A stretch of DNA of 6,916 nucleotides. Origin: Xanthomonas translucens pv. translucens DSM 18974 (GTDB lineage: Bacteria > Pseudomonadota > Gammaproteobacteria > Xanthomonadales > Xanthomonadaceae). Positions 1 to 5,548 of the stretch are shown one piece after another (within the stretch, counting starts at the first letter, position 1; every line of letters begins with the position of its first letter). The DNA is taken from contig NZ_CAPJ01000521.1 in NCBI RefSeq assembly GCF_000331775.1, positions 1 through 6,916 on the forward strand, given 5' to 3'. The notes below the pieces were generated by a model that saw nothing but the letters and a program-made list of their open reading frames with translations, was not told the DNA's origin and did not search any database. The position numbers and the translations under genes are program-made.

Positions 1-57
1 CGCCGGCGGCGGCGGGCTTCGCGATCGTGTGACGCTTCGGAAATCTTTGCGTCTCGC

Positions 58-124
58 TGTGGGAGGGACTTCAGTCCCGACGAGGCCTTAGCGGTAGCGC
101 GTCGGGACTGAAGTCCCTCCCACA
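58..124. repeat. REP-like inverted pair (two 25-bp arms)
   Basis: Positions 58-82 and 100-124 are perfect reverse complements (25 bp) separated by a 17-nt spacer. Each arm begins TGTGGGAG and contains its own small palindrome, GGGACTTCAGTCCC. The locus can therefore fold either as one long hairpin or as two short ones, which is the layout of a paired REP element. Such repeats are common between genes in Xanthomonadaceae and are thought to be spread by REP-associated tyrosine transposases (family knowledge). It lies in non-coding DNA downstream of the minus-strand ppk2. A role in mRNA 3' protection or termination is possible but not shown. Confidence 0.85.
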
Positions 125-183
125 CCACCGCATGTCGCTGCAGAAGAGGTTTCAATCCGGCAGTGTCTTTGCGGAGGCGTCCG

Positions 184-207
184 GTCGCGGCTGAAGCCGC
201 TCCTACA
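184..207 (-). repeat. single REP-like hairpin, variant of the 58-124 repeat
   Basis: Read on the minus strand this 24-mer begins TGTAGGAG and ends CGCGAC. It aligns without gaps to the first 24 nt of the 58-82 arm with five differences. Its core GCGGCTTCAGCCGC is a palindrome. Four of the five differences form two complementary pair changes in the stem, so the hairpin is conserved while the bases change. It stands alone, without a partner arm. Confidence 0.75.
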
Positions 208-243
208 GAAAACCCGTGCACCGTCGGTTGCATGCTGCACCAT

Positions 244-274
244 CGAGTCCCGAGTCCCGAGTCCCGAATCCCGG
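244..274. repeat. 7-bp tandem repeat beside the ppk2 stop
   Basis: Three exact CGAGTCC units (244-250, 251-257, 258-264) are followed by one variant CGAATCC (265-271) and a partial CGG. The array ends two bases before the ppk2 stop codon (277-279 on the minus strand), so it forms the start of that transcript's 3' untranslated region. Short arrays like this can change copy number by slippage. Confidence 0.8.
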
Positions 275-276
275 CC

Positions 277-1053
277 TCAAACCGGATACGACGCGATCGG
301 CTGCAGCACGCCGAACTTTTCCTTGCGCGGCTTGTGTTTCAGCGGCGGCAGTTCCAGGTCCGGCTCCTGCAGCGGGGTGTCGGGCAACTGGTCGAGCAGA
401 TGCCGGATCAGGGTCAGGCGGCCGCGCTTCTGGTCGTTGAAATCGACCAGGGTCCACGGCGCCTGGTCGCGGTGGGTGGCATCCAGCATCGCCTCGCGGG
501 CGCGGGTGTAGTCGGCGTACTGGGCGCGCGACTGCAGGTCCACCGGCGACAGCTTCCAGCCCTTCAGCGGATCGTGCAAGCGTTCGGCGAAGCGCTTTTC
601 CTGCTGGTCCTGATCCACGCACAACCAGTACTTGAACAGGCGGATGCCGTCGTCGACCAGCAATTGCTCGAACAGCGGCGCTTGGCGCAGGAAGGCCTGG
701 TATTGCGCGTCGCTGCAATAGCCCATGACCCGCTCCACCCCGGCGCGGTTGTACCAGCTGCGGTCCATCAGCACCATCTCGCCGGCGGCCGGCAAATGCG
801 TGGCGTAGCGCTGGAAATACCACTGCGTGCTTTCGCGGTCGGTCGGCTTGGGCAGCGCCACCACCCGGCACTGGCGCGGGTTCAGATGTTCGGCGATGGC
901 CTGGATCGCGCCGCCCTTGCCGGCGGTGTCGCGGCCTTCGAACAGCACCAGCACGCGTTCGCCGCTGTGCTGCAGCGCCTGCACCAGTGCCGCCAGTTCC
1001 AGTTGCAGCGGTTGCATCAATGCCTGGTAGTGCTTGCGTTTGAGTTTGCTCAT
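277..1053 (-). CDS. ppk2: polyphosphate kinase 2 (PPK2), single-domain
   Basis: A 258-residue cytoplasmic phosphotransferase of the PPK2 family, which moves phosphate between inorganic polyphosphate and nucleoside diphosphates (mostly making ATP or GTP from polyphosphate) and so links polyphosphate stores to nucleotide pools. Visible in the sequence: Walker A GRDTAGKGG at residues 40-48, Walker B-like VLMDRSWYNR at 94-103 with Asp97 and Arg98, and a lid region around residues 154-185 (KRFAERLHDP, then LSPVDLQSRAQYADYTRARE). One domain and this length fit the PPK2 proteins that phosphorylate NDPs; preference for NDP over NMP is inferred. The ATG at 1053 overlaps the stop of the upstream Xre-type gene (ATGA). 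No good ribosome binding site precedes it, so translational coupling is likely. The gene is last in the moaB cluster, and its 3' side carries a 7-bp tandem array and REP-like repeats. Confidence 0.93.
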   Translation of the reverse strand: MSKLKRKHYQALMQPLQLELAALVQALQHSGERVLVLFEGRDTAGKGGAIQAIAEHLNPRQCRVVALPKPTDRESTQWYFQRYATHLPAAGEMVLMDRSWYNRAGVERVMGYCSDAQYQAFLRQAPLFEQLLVDDGIRLFKYWLCVDQDQQEKRFAERLHDPLKGWKLSPVDLQSRAQYADYTRAREAMLDATHRDQAPWTLVDFNDQKRGRLTLIRHLLDQLPDTPLQEPDLELPPLKHKPRKEKFGVLQPIASYPV

Positions 1054-1388
1054 TTGCTGCGTCTCGTGCGGGTGCCGGCCATGCTGCGCGCCACTTCCAG
1101 CAGCGCGCCCTGTTGGCGGCTGTCGAGCGTGCGGTAGGCCTGCAATAGATCGTGTTCGCCGCGGGTGCGGGCCGGGTCGAGTTGGCTGGCCAGTTCGCCG
1201 AGCAGCGCGCCGGCGGGAACGCCGAAAGTGCGCGCCAGCGCGTTGAGCTGATCGCGGCCGGGCATCTTTTCGCCGGCCAGCCAGGCCTTGACCGTTGCCG
1301 CGCCCGCGCGCGGGATGGCGGCGGCGATGTCCGCCGCGGTCATGCCGCTGACCTTGGCCAGCAGGCGCAGGGTGGTGCCCAGGGGCAT
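1050..1388 (-). CDS. small Xre-type helix-turn-helix protein
   Basis: A 112-residue protein, predicted to be a cytoplasmic DNA-binding regulator. Residues about 5-60 look like a Cro/CI-type helix-turn-helix. TAADIAAAIP (17-26) would be the first helix, TVKAWLAGEKMPG (32-44) the recognition helix and following turn, and LNALARTFGVP (48-58) the next helix. The C-terminal segment EHDLLQAYRTLDSRQQGALLEVARSMA (split as residues 78-90 and 91-104) resembles the short helical tail found in many Xre proteins, followed by a basic end (RTRRSK). It starts 13 nt after the moaB stop and ends with a 4-nt overlap into ppk2, so it belongs to one transcription unit. Its target is not visible; autoregulation of the cluster is a plausible guess. 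Confidence 0.75.
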   Translation of the reverse strand: MPLGTTLRLLAKVSGMTAADIAAAIPRAGAATVKAWLAGEKMPGRDQLNALARTFGVPAGALLGELASQLDPARTRGEHDLLQAYRTLDSRQQGALLEVARSMAGTRTRRSK

Positions 1389-1401
1389 ACGCGGTTCCAG
1401 G

Positions 1402-1920
1402 TCATTCCTTCAAGCGTGGGCGCAGCGTGGCCAGGTTGCACGGCCGGGTGCGCGCGTCGAGCTGCGCGGCGACGATCCTTTCCCAGGCGGTACGGCAGGC
1501 CGAGGTCGAGCCGGGCAGGCAGAACACGAAGGTGGCATTGGCCAGGCCGGCGAAGGCGCGCGACTGCAGCGAAGAGGTGCCGATCTCCTCGAAGCTGATC
1601 GCCCGGAACAGCTCGCCGAACCCGGGCATCTGCTTGTCCAGCAGCGGCAGCAGCGCTTCGGGGGTGGAGTCGCGGCCGGTGAAGCCGGTGCCGCCGGTGA
1701 CCAGGATGCCGTCGACCTGCGGGGCGGCGATCCAGGCCGACACCACCGCGCGCATCCGGTAGCGGTCGTCGGGCAGCAGCTCGCGCGCATACAGGCGGTG
1801 GCCGGCCTCGCCGAGCACCGACACCAGATAATCGCCGGAGCTGTCTTCGGCCAGGCTGCGCGTGTCCGACACGGTCAGCACGCACAGGTTCAACGCGATG
1901 AAATCGGCTTTGGCGCTCAT
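1402..1920 (-). CDS. moaB: molybdenum cofactor biosynthesis protein B (MoaB/MogA family)
   Basis: A 172-residue cytoplasmic protein of the MoaB/MogA fold, which binds molybdopterin and in related enzymes adenylates it before molybdenum insertion. Visible motifs: TVSDTR at residues 16-21, the pterin-binding signature GILVTGGTGFTGRD at 71-84 followed by STPEALLPLL, GELFR at 102-106, LPGSTSACRTAW at 135-146, and a C-terminal TRPCNL at 158-163. Length is normal for MoaB. MoaB and MogA are hard to separate by eye; the short single-domain form and tail favour MoaB. The start at 1920 matches the expected N-terminus; its ribosome binding site is weak. It is the first gene of the minus-strand cluster with the Xre-type gene and ppk2. 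No other molybdenum genes lie in the window. Confidence 0.9.
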   Translation of the reverse strand: MSAKADFIALNLCVLTVSDTRSLAEDSSGDYLVSVLGEAGHRLYARELLPDDRYRMRAVVSAWIAAPQVDGILVTGGTGFTGRDSTPEALLPLLDKQMPGFGELFRAISFEEIGTSSLQSRAFAGLANATFVFCLPGSTSACRTAWERIVAAQLDARTRPCNLATLRPRLKE

Positions 1921-2288
1921 GCCCGAAGCCTAGCGGCTCGCCCGGCTGGCGTACAGCCCGGCGTTCAGGGCGCTTGCCGGCATGCCATCCATACGCGGCT
2001 GCTGCGCCATCGGTGGCCAACGCGCGTCACCGGCGCATGCGCCGCGTTGCCGCCGGCAGCGCAGAGGCTCGATGCGCGTGCAATCGGCGATGGCGGCCGA
2101 ACCGCCGCCATCGCCAGTGCCGCAACTTACGACAATGGAAAACCAACGGATCGCGTCGCTGGCACTACCGGCCTGATGCGATCCGCCATCTACCTACGCC
2201 ATGCCGAGCCATGGCGCTACGGCCGCCGCCGTGCTCTGGCAACCAACTCGGGTACCTACCGATAGCGGACCGGCAGGATTGCGCTGCG
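1921..2288. other. intergenic spacer between GH6 and moaB
   Basis: This 368-bp stretch lies downstream of the GH6 gene and upstream of moaB, both on the minus strand. It should hold the moaB promoter, but no convincing -35/-10 pair is visible. Frames that are open here are G+C-driven shadows with no recognisable family. I looked for a decayed fibronectin or cellulose-binding module after the GH6 stop and saw none. The one clear structure is the hairpin at 2086-2115. Confidence 0.6.
2086..2115. terminator. perfect 12-bp hairpin, possible terminator
   Basis: Arms GGCGATGGCGGC (2086-2097) and GCCGCCATCGCC (2104-2115) enclose the 6-nt loop CGAACC. It sits about 170 nt past the GH6 stop. Neither strand has a T-run after the stem, so it is not a classical intrinsic terminator. 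It may instead stop transcription in a GC-rich genome, stabilise an mRNA end, or be a small repeat. Confidence 0.4.
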
Positions 2289-3707
2289 TCACTTTTCCGC
2301 TTGCTCGTTGATGCTGGTGGCGCTGCCGATCGCGGGATAGGCATTGTTGACCAGCATGACGAACTGATCGTGGAACCAGTCGCCAGAGATCGGCGCGTTG
2401 GGCAGTGCGTCCGACAATACGCCATCCGGTGTCGTATAGGTAGGGTCGCACATACGGTCAAAGCCCTTGCCCTGATTGTTCTTGATGAATTTGCTGGAGC
2501 CATCCGATACGCCTGGCTGTTTGACGAATGCATAAGCATGCAGATGCCCGCCCGGCGCCGCAGTTGGGGGTATGCCGATACCTGTCCCACGCTGGTTGCA
2601 CCAGTTGCCCCGATGATCGCGACGATCGATACGTCCCGAATTCACATAGGTATCGATGTCGTTGCCGCTGGCGGAAGTTGGGCGATTGTGCCCGCCCCAG
2701 CCGTTGCGGCTGGTATCGATGATGAATCCGATGCTATTGCGCCAACCTGCGGCGACGAAGCCATTGTACAAGGCTTCCGCGTAATGCGATTCGTCAAAGT
2801 TGGGATTCCACTGGTAGAACTTGGACGACTTGATGGATTGCCCGCCTACCGTCAGGTCCGGGTTGGGCAGATTCGGTTCGGTCAGCGGTGTCACGTTCGC
2901 CGTATTGGTGACGAACCCATCGATACTGGCAAGGCCTGCAGCTGTGCTTTGAAAGACTTGCGTGTACAGGGAAATCGCCGCCGTCATGTTGTTGTTCCAG
3001 CCCAGCCAGCCGGAATGTGCGATATCGAGGTAGTTGTAGGTGTTCGGAATCGCATGCAGCTTGTCGACTGCGTACTTGATGCCTTCCTCATAGATGCCCG
3101 TGCTTTTCGCCTGCGCGCAACGCGGGTTGCTCAAGTTGGTCACCAGGTTCGGCAGGCTGTCCGGTTCGATGACGTTGACGATGCGGATGTTCTTGTATTT
3201 TGGATCTGCGAGAATGCCGGCGATCACATCGATGTATTGCTGCTTGTAGCGGGTGAGGCCGGCTTGGGTGGGTGGCAGTTCGCCGTTGGAGGACTGCGCG
3301 TTGCAGTCGCGTGCGGGAATATCGTAAATGACCAACCCCACCGTGATCGGCTTGTTCGGTTTTTGCTGTGCCAACGCGTTGTTCAAATGAGCCGTCAAGC
3401 TAAGCAGGCCTGCGTTTCTCGCGCCACCGTAGATCGCGCCGATCGAATCGAGCCAGACGAAGGTGGGGTAGCCCGCCACGATCTTCATCTTCTGTTTGAG
3501 TGCTGGGTCGGACACTTTCGAAATCGAAAAATTTACATTTTTCGTGTAGTCGGGGTTCAGATAGGCGCTCGCCCCGATAAATGGATTTGCCACGCGTTCT
3601 TGAGCATGCGCGGCCGCAGCGGTAAGCAGGCTTGCGCCCAGCAGGGATGTGGTCATCGCACGCCTGAAAGGGATCCAGATGCCTTTTTCGAAGGATTCTA
3701 TGTTCAT
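2289..3707 (-). CDS. cbsA: secreted GH6 cellobiohydrolase/endoglucanase, catalytic module only
   Basis: A 472-residue glycoside hydrolase family 6 enzyme, which cleaves beta-1,4-glucan by inversion and often releases cellobiose. Residues 1-36 form a signal peptide (basic FRR, then hydrophobic TSLLGASLLTAAAA, cleavage after AHA), so it is exported; type II secretion is usual for such plant-wall enzymes in Xanthomonas. GH6 signature 1 is VIYDIPARDC (126-135, Asp134) and signature 2 is VIEPDSLP (179-186, acid Asp183). LDIAHSGWLGW (227-237), IIDTSRNGWGG (329-339, Asp331) and FVKQPGVSDG (394-403) also fit. Cys135/197 and Cys370/420 could form the two usual disulfides. The protein ends soon after the catalytic fold (INEQAEK), with no linker, fibronectin or cellulose-binding domain. 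The start at 3707 has AGAGGG 8 nt upstream. Base composition is less GC-rich than moaB/ppk2, suggesting transfer. The symbol follows the Xanthomonas CbsA family; exact orthology is unproven. Confidence 0.93.
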   Translation of the reverse strand: MNIESFEKGIWIPFRRAMTTSLLGASLLTAAAAHAQERVANPFIGASAYLNPDYTKNVNFSISKVSDPALKQKMKIVAGYPTFVWLDSIGAIYGGARNAGLLSLTAHLNNALAQQKPNKPITVGLVIYDIPARDCNAQSSNGELPPTQAGLTRYKQQYIDVIAGILADPKYKNIRIVNVIEPDSLPNLVTNLSNPRCAQAKSTGIYEEGIKYAVDKLHAIPNTYNYLDIAHSGWLGWNNNMTAAISLYTQVFQSTAAGLASIDGFVTNTANVTPLTEPNLPNPDLTVGGQSIKSSKFYQWNPNFDESHYAEALYNGFVAAGWRNSIGFIIDTSRNGWGGHNRPTSASGNDIDTYVNSGRIDRRDHRGNWCNQRGTGIGIPPTAAPGGHLHAYAFVKQPGVSDGSSKFIKNNQGKGFDRMCDPTYTTPDGVLSDALPNAPISGDWFHDQFVMLVNNAYPAIGSATSINEQAEK

Positions 3708-3715
3708 TTCTATTT

Positions 3716-3721
3716 CCCTCT
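3716..3721 (-). promoter_or_regulatory. ribosome binding site of the GH6 gene
   Basis: AGAGGG on the minus strand, 8 nt before the ATG at 3707-3705. It supports this start, which also gives a well-formed signal peptide. The leader just upstream is AT-rich (TTGTATTAAATCCATAAAAT on the minus strand, ending at 3724) and could hold the promoter, but a properly spaced -35/-10 pair is not evident. Confidence 0.7.
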
Positions 3722-4267
3722 GTATTTTATGGATTTAATACAATCGATTCGGTCTGTGGGTTTCACATGGTGGTCTGCTCGCTGGTCTTGAATCACCTCG
3801 TCTGGACTGTTGGTAATGGAGTGGCATTAGCAGGCCGCAGCGGCTGGCAGGCTGCTGGGAGGTCGATAGGGAGTCGGTTTTGAACTGGCACCTGCTGTCG
3901 AGGCGCCATTGGAAAAATCGAATTAGACGTTTCGTACCAATGAAGCGCTTGCGCACCCGTAGCGCACCGGCATCGCGCATCGCGATACGGCGATGGATGT
4001 GGATGTTGATGCGGCGGACGCAGAGATGAGGCGGGTTTGCATACAGGATGTCCTGGAGGTTTTTGCCATCAAATCAACCTCGATGCCTGCGAACCGTGCA
4101 CGGCTTCAAGAAACGCATCAGGCCCGCATACAAGTGATTGAAGTGCTAAGCGTTGCGCTATGCAATCCCTGAGCAGGACACCAAAACGAAGCGATACGAC
4201 GCACATTTTTTGGAAAAGCGTCGATGAAGCCTGGTAGTGGGGGCGAGTGTCTGGCCGGCGCGTAAAT
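3722..4267. other. upstream region of GH6 without a recognised gene
   Basis: About 545 bp between the GH6 leader and the IS1478-like element. It must contain the GH6 promoter. I found no plant-inducible box (TTCGC-N15-TTCGC) on either strand and no correctly spaced CRP/Clp palindrome. A 59-codon plus-strand frame (ATG 3993 to TGA 4170-4172) reads MDVDVDAADAEM and later ARLQETHQARIQVIEVL. It lacks a ribosome binding site and matches no family I know, so it may be a decayed gene end or chance. A 6-bp inverted repeat (CGACGC 4197-4202 / GCGTCG 4218-4223) flanks a T6 and an A4 run. Confidence 0.5.
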
Positions 4268-4287
4268 AGTCGTCCCTGAAGAATCCC
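4268..4287 (+). repeat. left terminal inverted repeat of the IS1478-like element
   Basis: AGTCGTCCCTGAAGAATCCC. It is the reverse complement of 5004-5023 apart from one base (T4273). The perfectly matching core is 4274-4287. If only the core is the true IS end, the outer AGTCG would belong to flanking DNA, but its match on the other side argues it is part of the element. Confidence 0.75.
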
Positions 4288-4327
4288 GCATCGCCTTGTA
4301 GAACAAGCATTGGAAGCATGATGAGGC

Positions 4328-5001
4328 GTGCTGTGCTTGCCAGTGTTCGCTAGTCTCTATGCGGTTTTCTTGCGCTTTGCGAGCATGCGCAACCGTCGTT
4401 CCGCTGCTGATGATCGTCCTGTATCGGCTGATCCGTTGCGCGGTGGCCGTCCGGCCCTGCCGATCCGGTTGATGGCTGGTCTGCTCTGCCTCAAGCACGC
4501 CTACGCCCTGTCCGACGAGGCGGTGTGCGCGCTGCAGTTCAAGCGGATGCGGCGTGTGCTGCGCCGACAGCGCAGGCTGCTGGGCCGGGTGATCCGGGAC
4601 ATCGTGCGCAAACGGCAGACGCTGGAAGACACCGCCCAGCAACAGAGGCGGGGGTGGGTGGAACGGGCCGAACGGCTCTGGCGCCAGCGGCGCAAGCACA
4701 AGCGGTATGCCTTGCATGCTCCGGAGATGGAGTGCCTCGGCAAGGGCAAGGCACGCAGGCCGTATGAGTTCGCAGTGAAGGTCGGCATGGCGGTGACGGC
4801 GAAGAAAGGCAGGAGCACCGGCTGGACCGCTGCTGGCTCAAGGGCGCGCAAGGCGATGCGTTGAACGCCATCGGCGCGGCTGCCGGCGACAACCTGCGCG
4901 GGCTGATGCGTTGGATCGCGTTTTTGCGTGCTTGGCTCCGAGCCAGCGTGCTCGCGCCGATGGCGAAATCCACCGCAGTCGTTGCGGCGGTCATCTGCTG
5001 A
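4328..5001 (+). pseudogene. IS1478-type transposase, two internal deletions and a frameshift
   Basis: Piece 1 (GTG 4328, or ATG 4385, to about 4528) ends with GRPALPIRLMAGLLCLKHAY and LSDEAVC, the N-terminal region of IS1478-type transposases. Piece 2 (about 4535-4810, same frame) carries QFKRMRRVLRRQR and YALHAPEMECLGKGKARRPY, then FAVKVGMAVTAKKG, normally found well over 100 residues further on; the block containing the first catalytic Asp region is missing. Piece 3 (4813-5001, shifted frame) reads EHRLDRCWLKGAQGDALNAI and on to a TGA 2 nt before the right inverted repeat. This is the C-terminal region, so the stretch with the later catalytic residues is also lost. The frame from 4328 therefore runs out of homology and stops at 4864. 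Function is certainly lost. Family assignment comes from remembered motifs, not a search. Confidence 0.8.
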
Positions 5002-5003
5002 CG

Positions 5004-5023
5004 GGGATTCTTCAGGGCCGACT
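5004..5023 (-). repeat. right terminal inverted repeat of the IS1478-like element
   Basis: Read on the minus strand it is AGTCGGCCCTGAAGAATCCC, matching the left end at 19 of 20 positions. It begins 2 nt after the stop codon of the transposase C-terminal piece, the normal layout for an IS end. Confidence 0.75.
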
Positions 5024-5186
5024 CATTACCGCGCATGGCGATATCCTCGCCGCCAGCCCGGCACCCTATCTGGGTCCACGCACGCTCCCCGCGCTGTGAG
5101 AGGCCATCTGCACCGCCGCCCGCGCGGCGCGCGGCATCCTGGACCAGATCGGCGCGCAAGCGCTCAAGGACATGACCGCCCGGTAG
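5024..5186 (+). pseudogene. unrecognised coding remnant with an internal stop
   Basis: Between the right end of the IS1478-like element and the next IS, one plus-strand frame looks coding. It reads LITAHGDILAASPAPYLGPR and TLPAL, then a TGA at 5097-5099, then EAICTAARAARGILDQIGAQ and ALKDMTAR, ending at a TAG (5184-5186). Alanine-rich helix-like composition and strong GC at third positions suggest a decayed gene 3' end of about 54 codons. A single change (TGA to CGA) would restore it. I do not recognise the family. The same frame is also open leftward through the IS end, so the original 5' part was probably displaced by the IS insertion or lost. Confidence 0.4.
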
Positions 5187-5249
5187 GCGGGGAAACCTCA
5201 GAGCCGGAAACCTTAGAGCAACTAACAAAAGCCCCTTGAACACGTCTGT

Positions 5250-5277
5250 TGAGCCACCACTGTGCGGTGATGGCTCA
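5250..5277 (+). promoter_or_regulatory. hairpin enclosing the IS427-type start codon
   Basis: TGAGCCA (5250-5256) and TGGCTCA (5271-5277) pair. CAC/GTG (5258-5260/5267-5269) extend the stem after one mismatch. The ATG at 5270-5272 lies within the 3' arm. A competing stem GGTGA/TCACC (5266-5270/5275-5279) also covers the start. Such structures in IS leaders can hold translation low when read-through transcripts enter; that role is inferred. Confidence 0.4.
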
Positions 5278-5508
5278 CCGCAAAGAAATCAGCACAGCGC
5301 TGTGGAAGCGCATCCACCCCTTGATCCCGGTCGTGCCGCCTTCGCCCAAGGGCGGTAGGCCGAGCGTAGACGACCAAAGCGCACTCAACGGCATCGTATA
5401 CGTGCTGCGCACTGGCATCGCGTGGGAGGATCTGCCCCAGGAACTTGGCTACGGCAGCGGCATGACCTGCTGGCGCCGATTGCGTGACTGGCAGGCCGCG
5501 GGTGTGTG
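5270..5508 (+). pseudogene. IS5-family (IS427-group) transposase, N-terminal fragment
   Basis: About 79 residues starting MAHRKEISTALWKRIHPLIP, with GGRPSVDD (around residues 25-32), IVYVLRTGIAWEDLPQELG and GMTCWRRLRDWQAAGV. This is the conserved first domain of IS427-group transposases, which normally run to about 260 residues and carry the catalytic triad after this point. The ATG at 5270 is preferred over the further upstream in-frame start at 5249 because family members begin MAHRKEIS-like. The frame is broken exactly where the IS3 element begins at 5509; five codons of IS3 end sequence are read before a TGA (5522-5524). The rest of this transposase is not found on the far side of the IS3, so it was deleted. 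Confidence 0.85.
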
Positions 5509-5534
5509 TGAACCTGCCCCCTGAGAACGGACGC
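5509..5534 (+). repeat. terminal repeat of the IS3 element (orfB side)
   Basis: Begins TGAACCTGCCCC and ends AACGGACGC. It starts 40 nt downstream of the orfB stop, and the IS427-type homology ends exactly here, which fixes the boundary. The reverse complement of its last nine bases is present at 6563-6571. Confidence 0.7.
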
Positions 5535-5548
5535 CAAGAAGCAGTAGG

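Larger units (their letters stand above)
4268..5023 (+). mobile_element. internally deleted IS1478-like (IS5 family) element
   Basis: About 756 bp bounded by inverted repeats of 20 bp with one mismatch (4268-4287 and 5004-5023; the inner 14 bp CCCTGAAGAATCCC are perfect). Inside are three pieces of one transposase in the correct order. They match the N-terminal, middle and C-terminal parts of the IS1478-type transposase, which is normally more than 400 residues. Two internal blocks are gone. It cannot make an active transposase, but intact ends mean a full copy elsewhere could still move it. No clear target-site duplication is visible next to the ends. Confidence 0.7.

Noticed and set aside
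3..32. Possible 3' end of a plus-strand gene (PAAAGFAIV then TGA) at the window edge
   Set aside because: Nine codons in GC-rich DNA give too little to support a call.
58..207. CRISPR array
   Set aside because: The repeats are inverted and palindromic, with unequal spacing and only three arms.
163..1137. Long plus-strand frame (324 codons) opposite ppk2
   Set aside because: Composition-driven shadow in GC-rich DNA; the PPK2 motifs are on the minus strand.
3755..3767. TGTG...CACA palindrome upstream of GH6 resembling a CRP/Clp site
   Set aside because: Only 5 nt separate the half sites, while the family site needs 8 between TGTG and CACA.
1974..3791. A 605-codon plus-strand open frame running antisense through the whole GH6 gene
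   Set aside because: It is the mirror of a real gene: the opposite strand has a signal peptide, both GH6 signatures and a ribosome binding site. The antisense product has no recognisable domain.
4118..4717. Minus-strand 199-codon frame across the IS1478-like element
   Set aside because: Antisense shadow of the transposase remnant, with no family motif.
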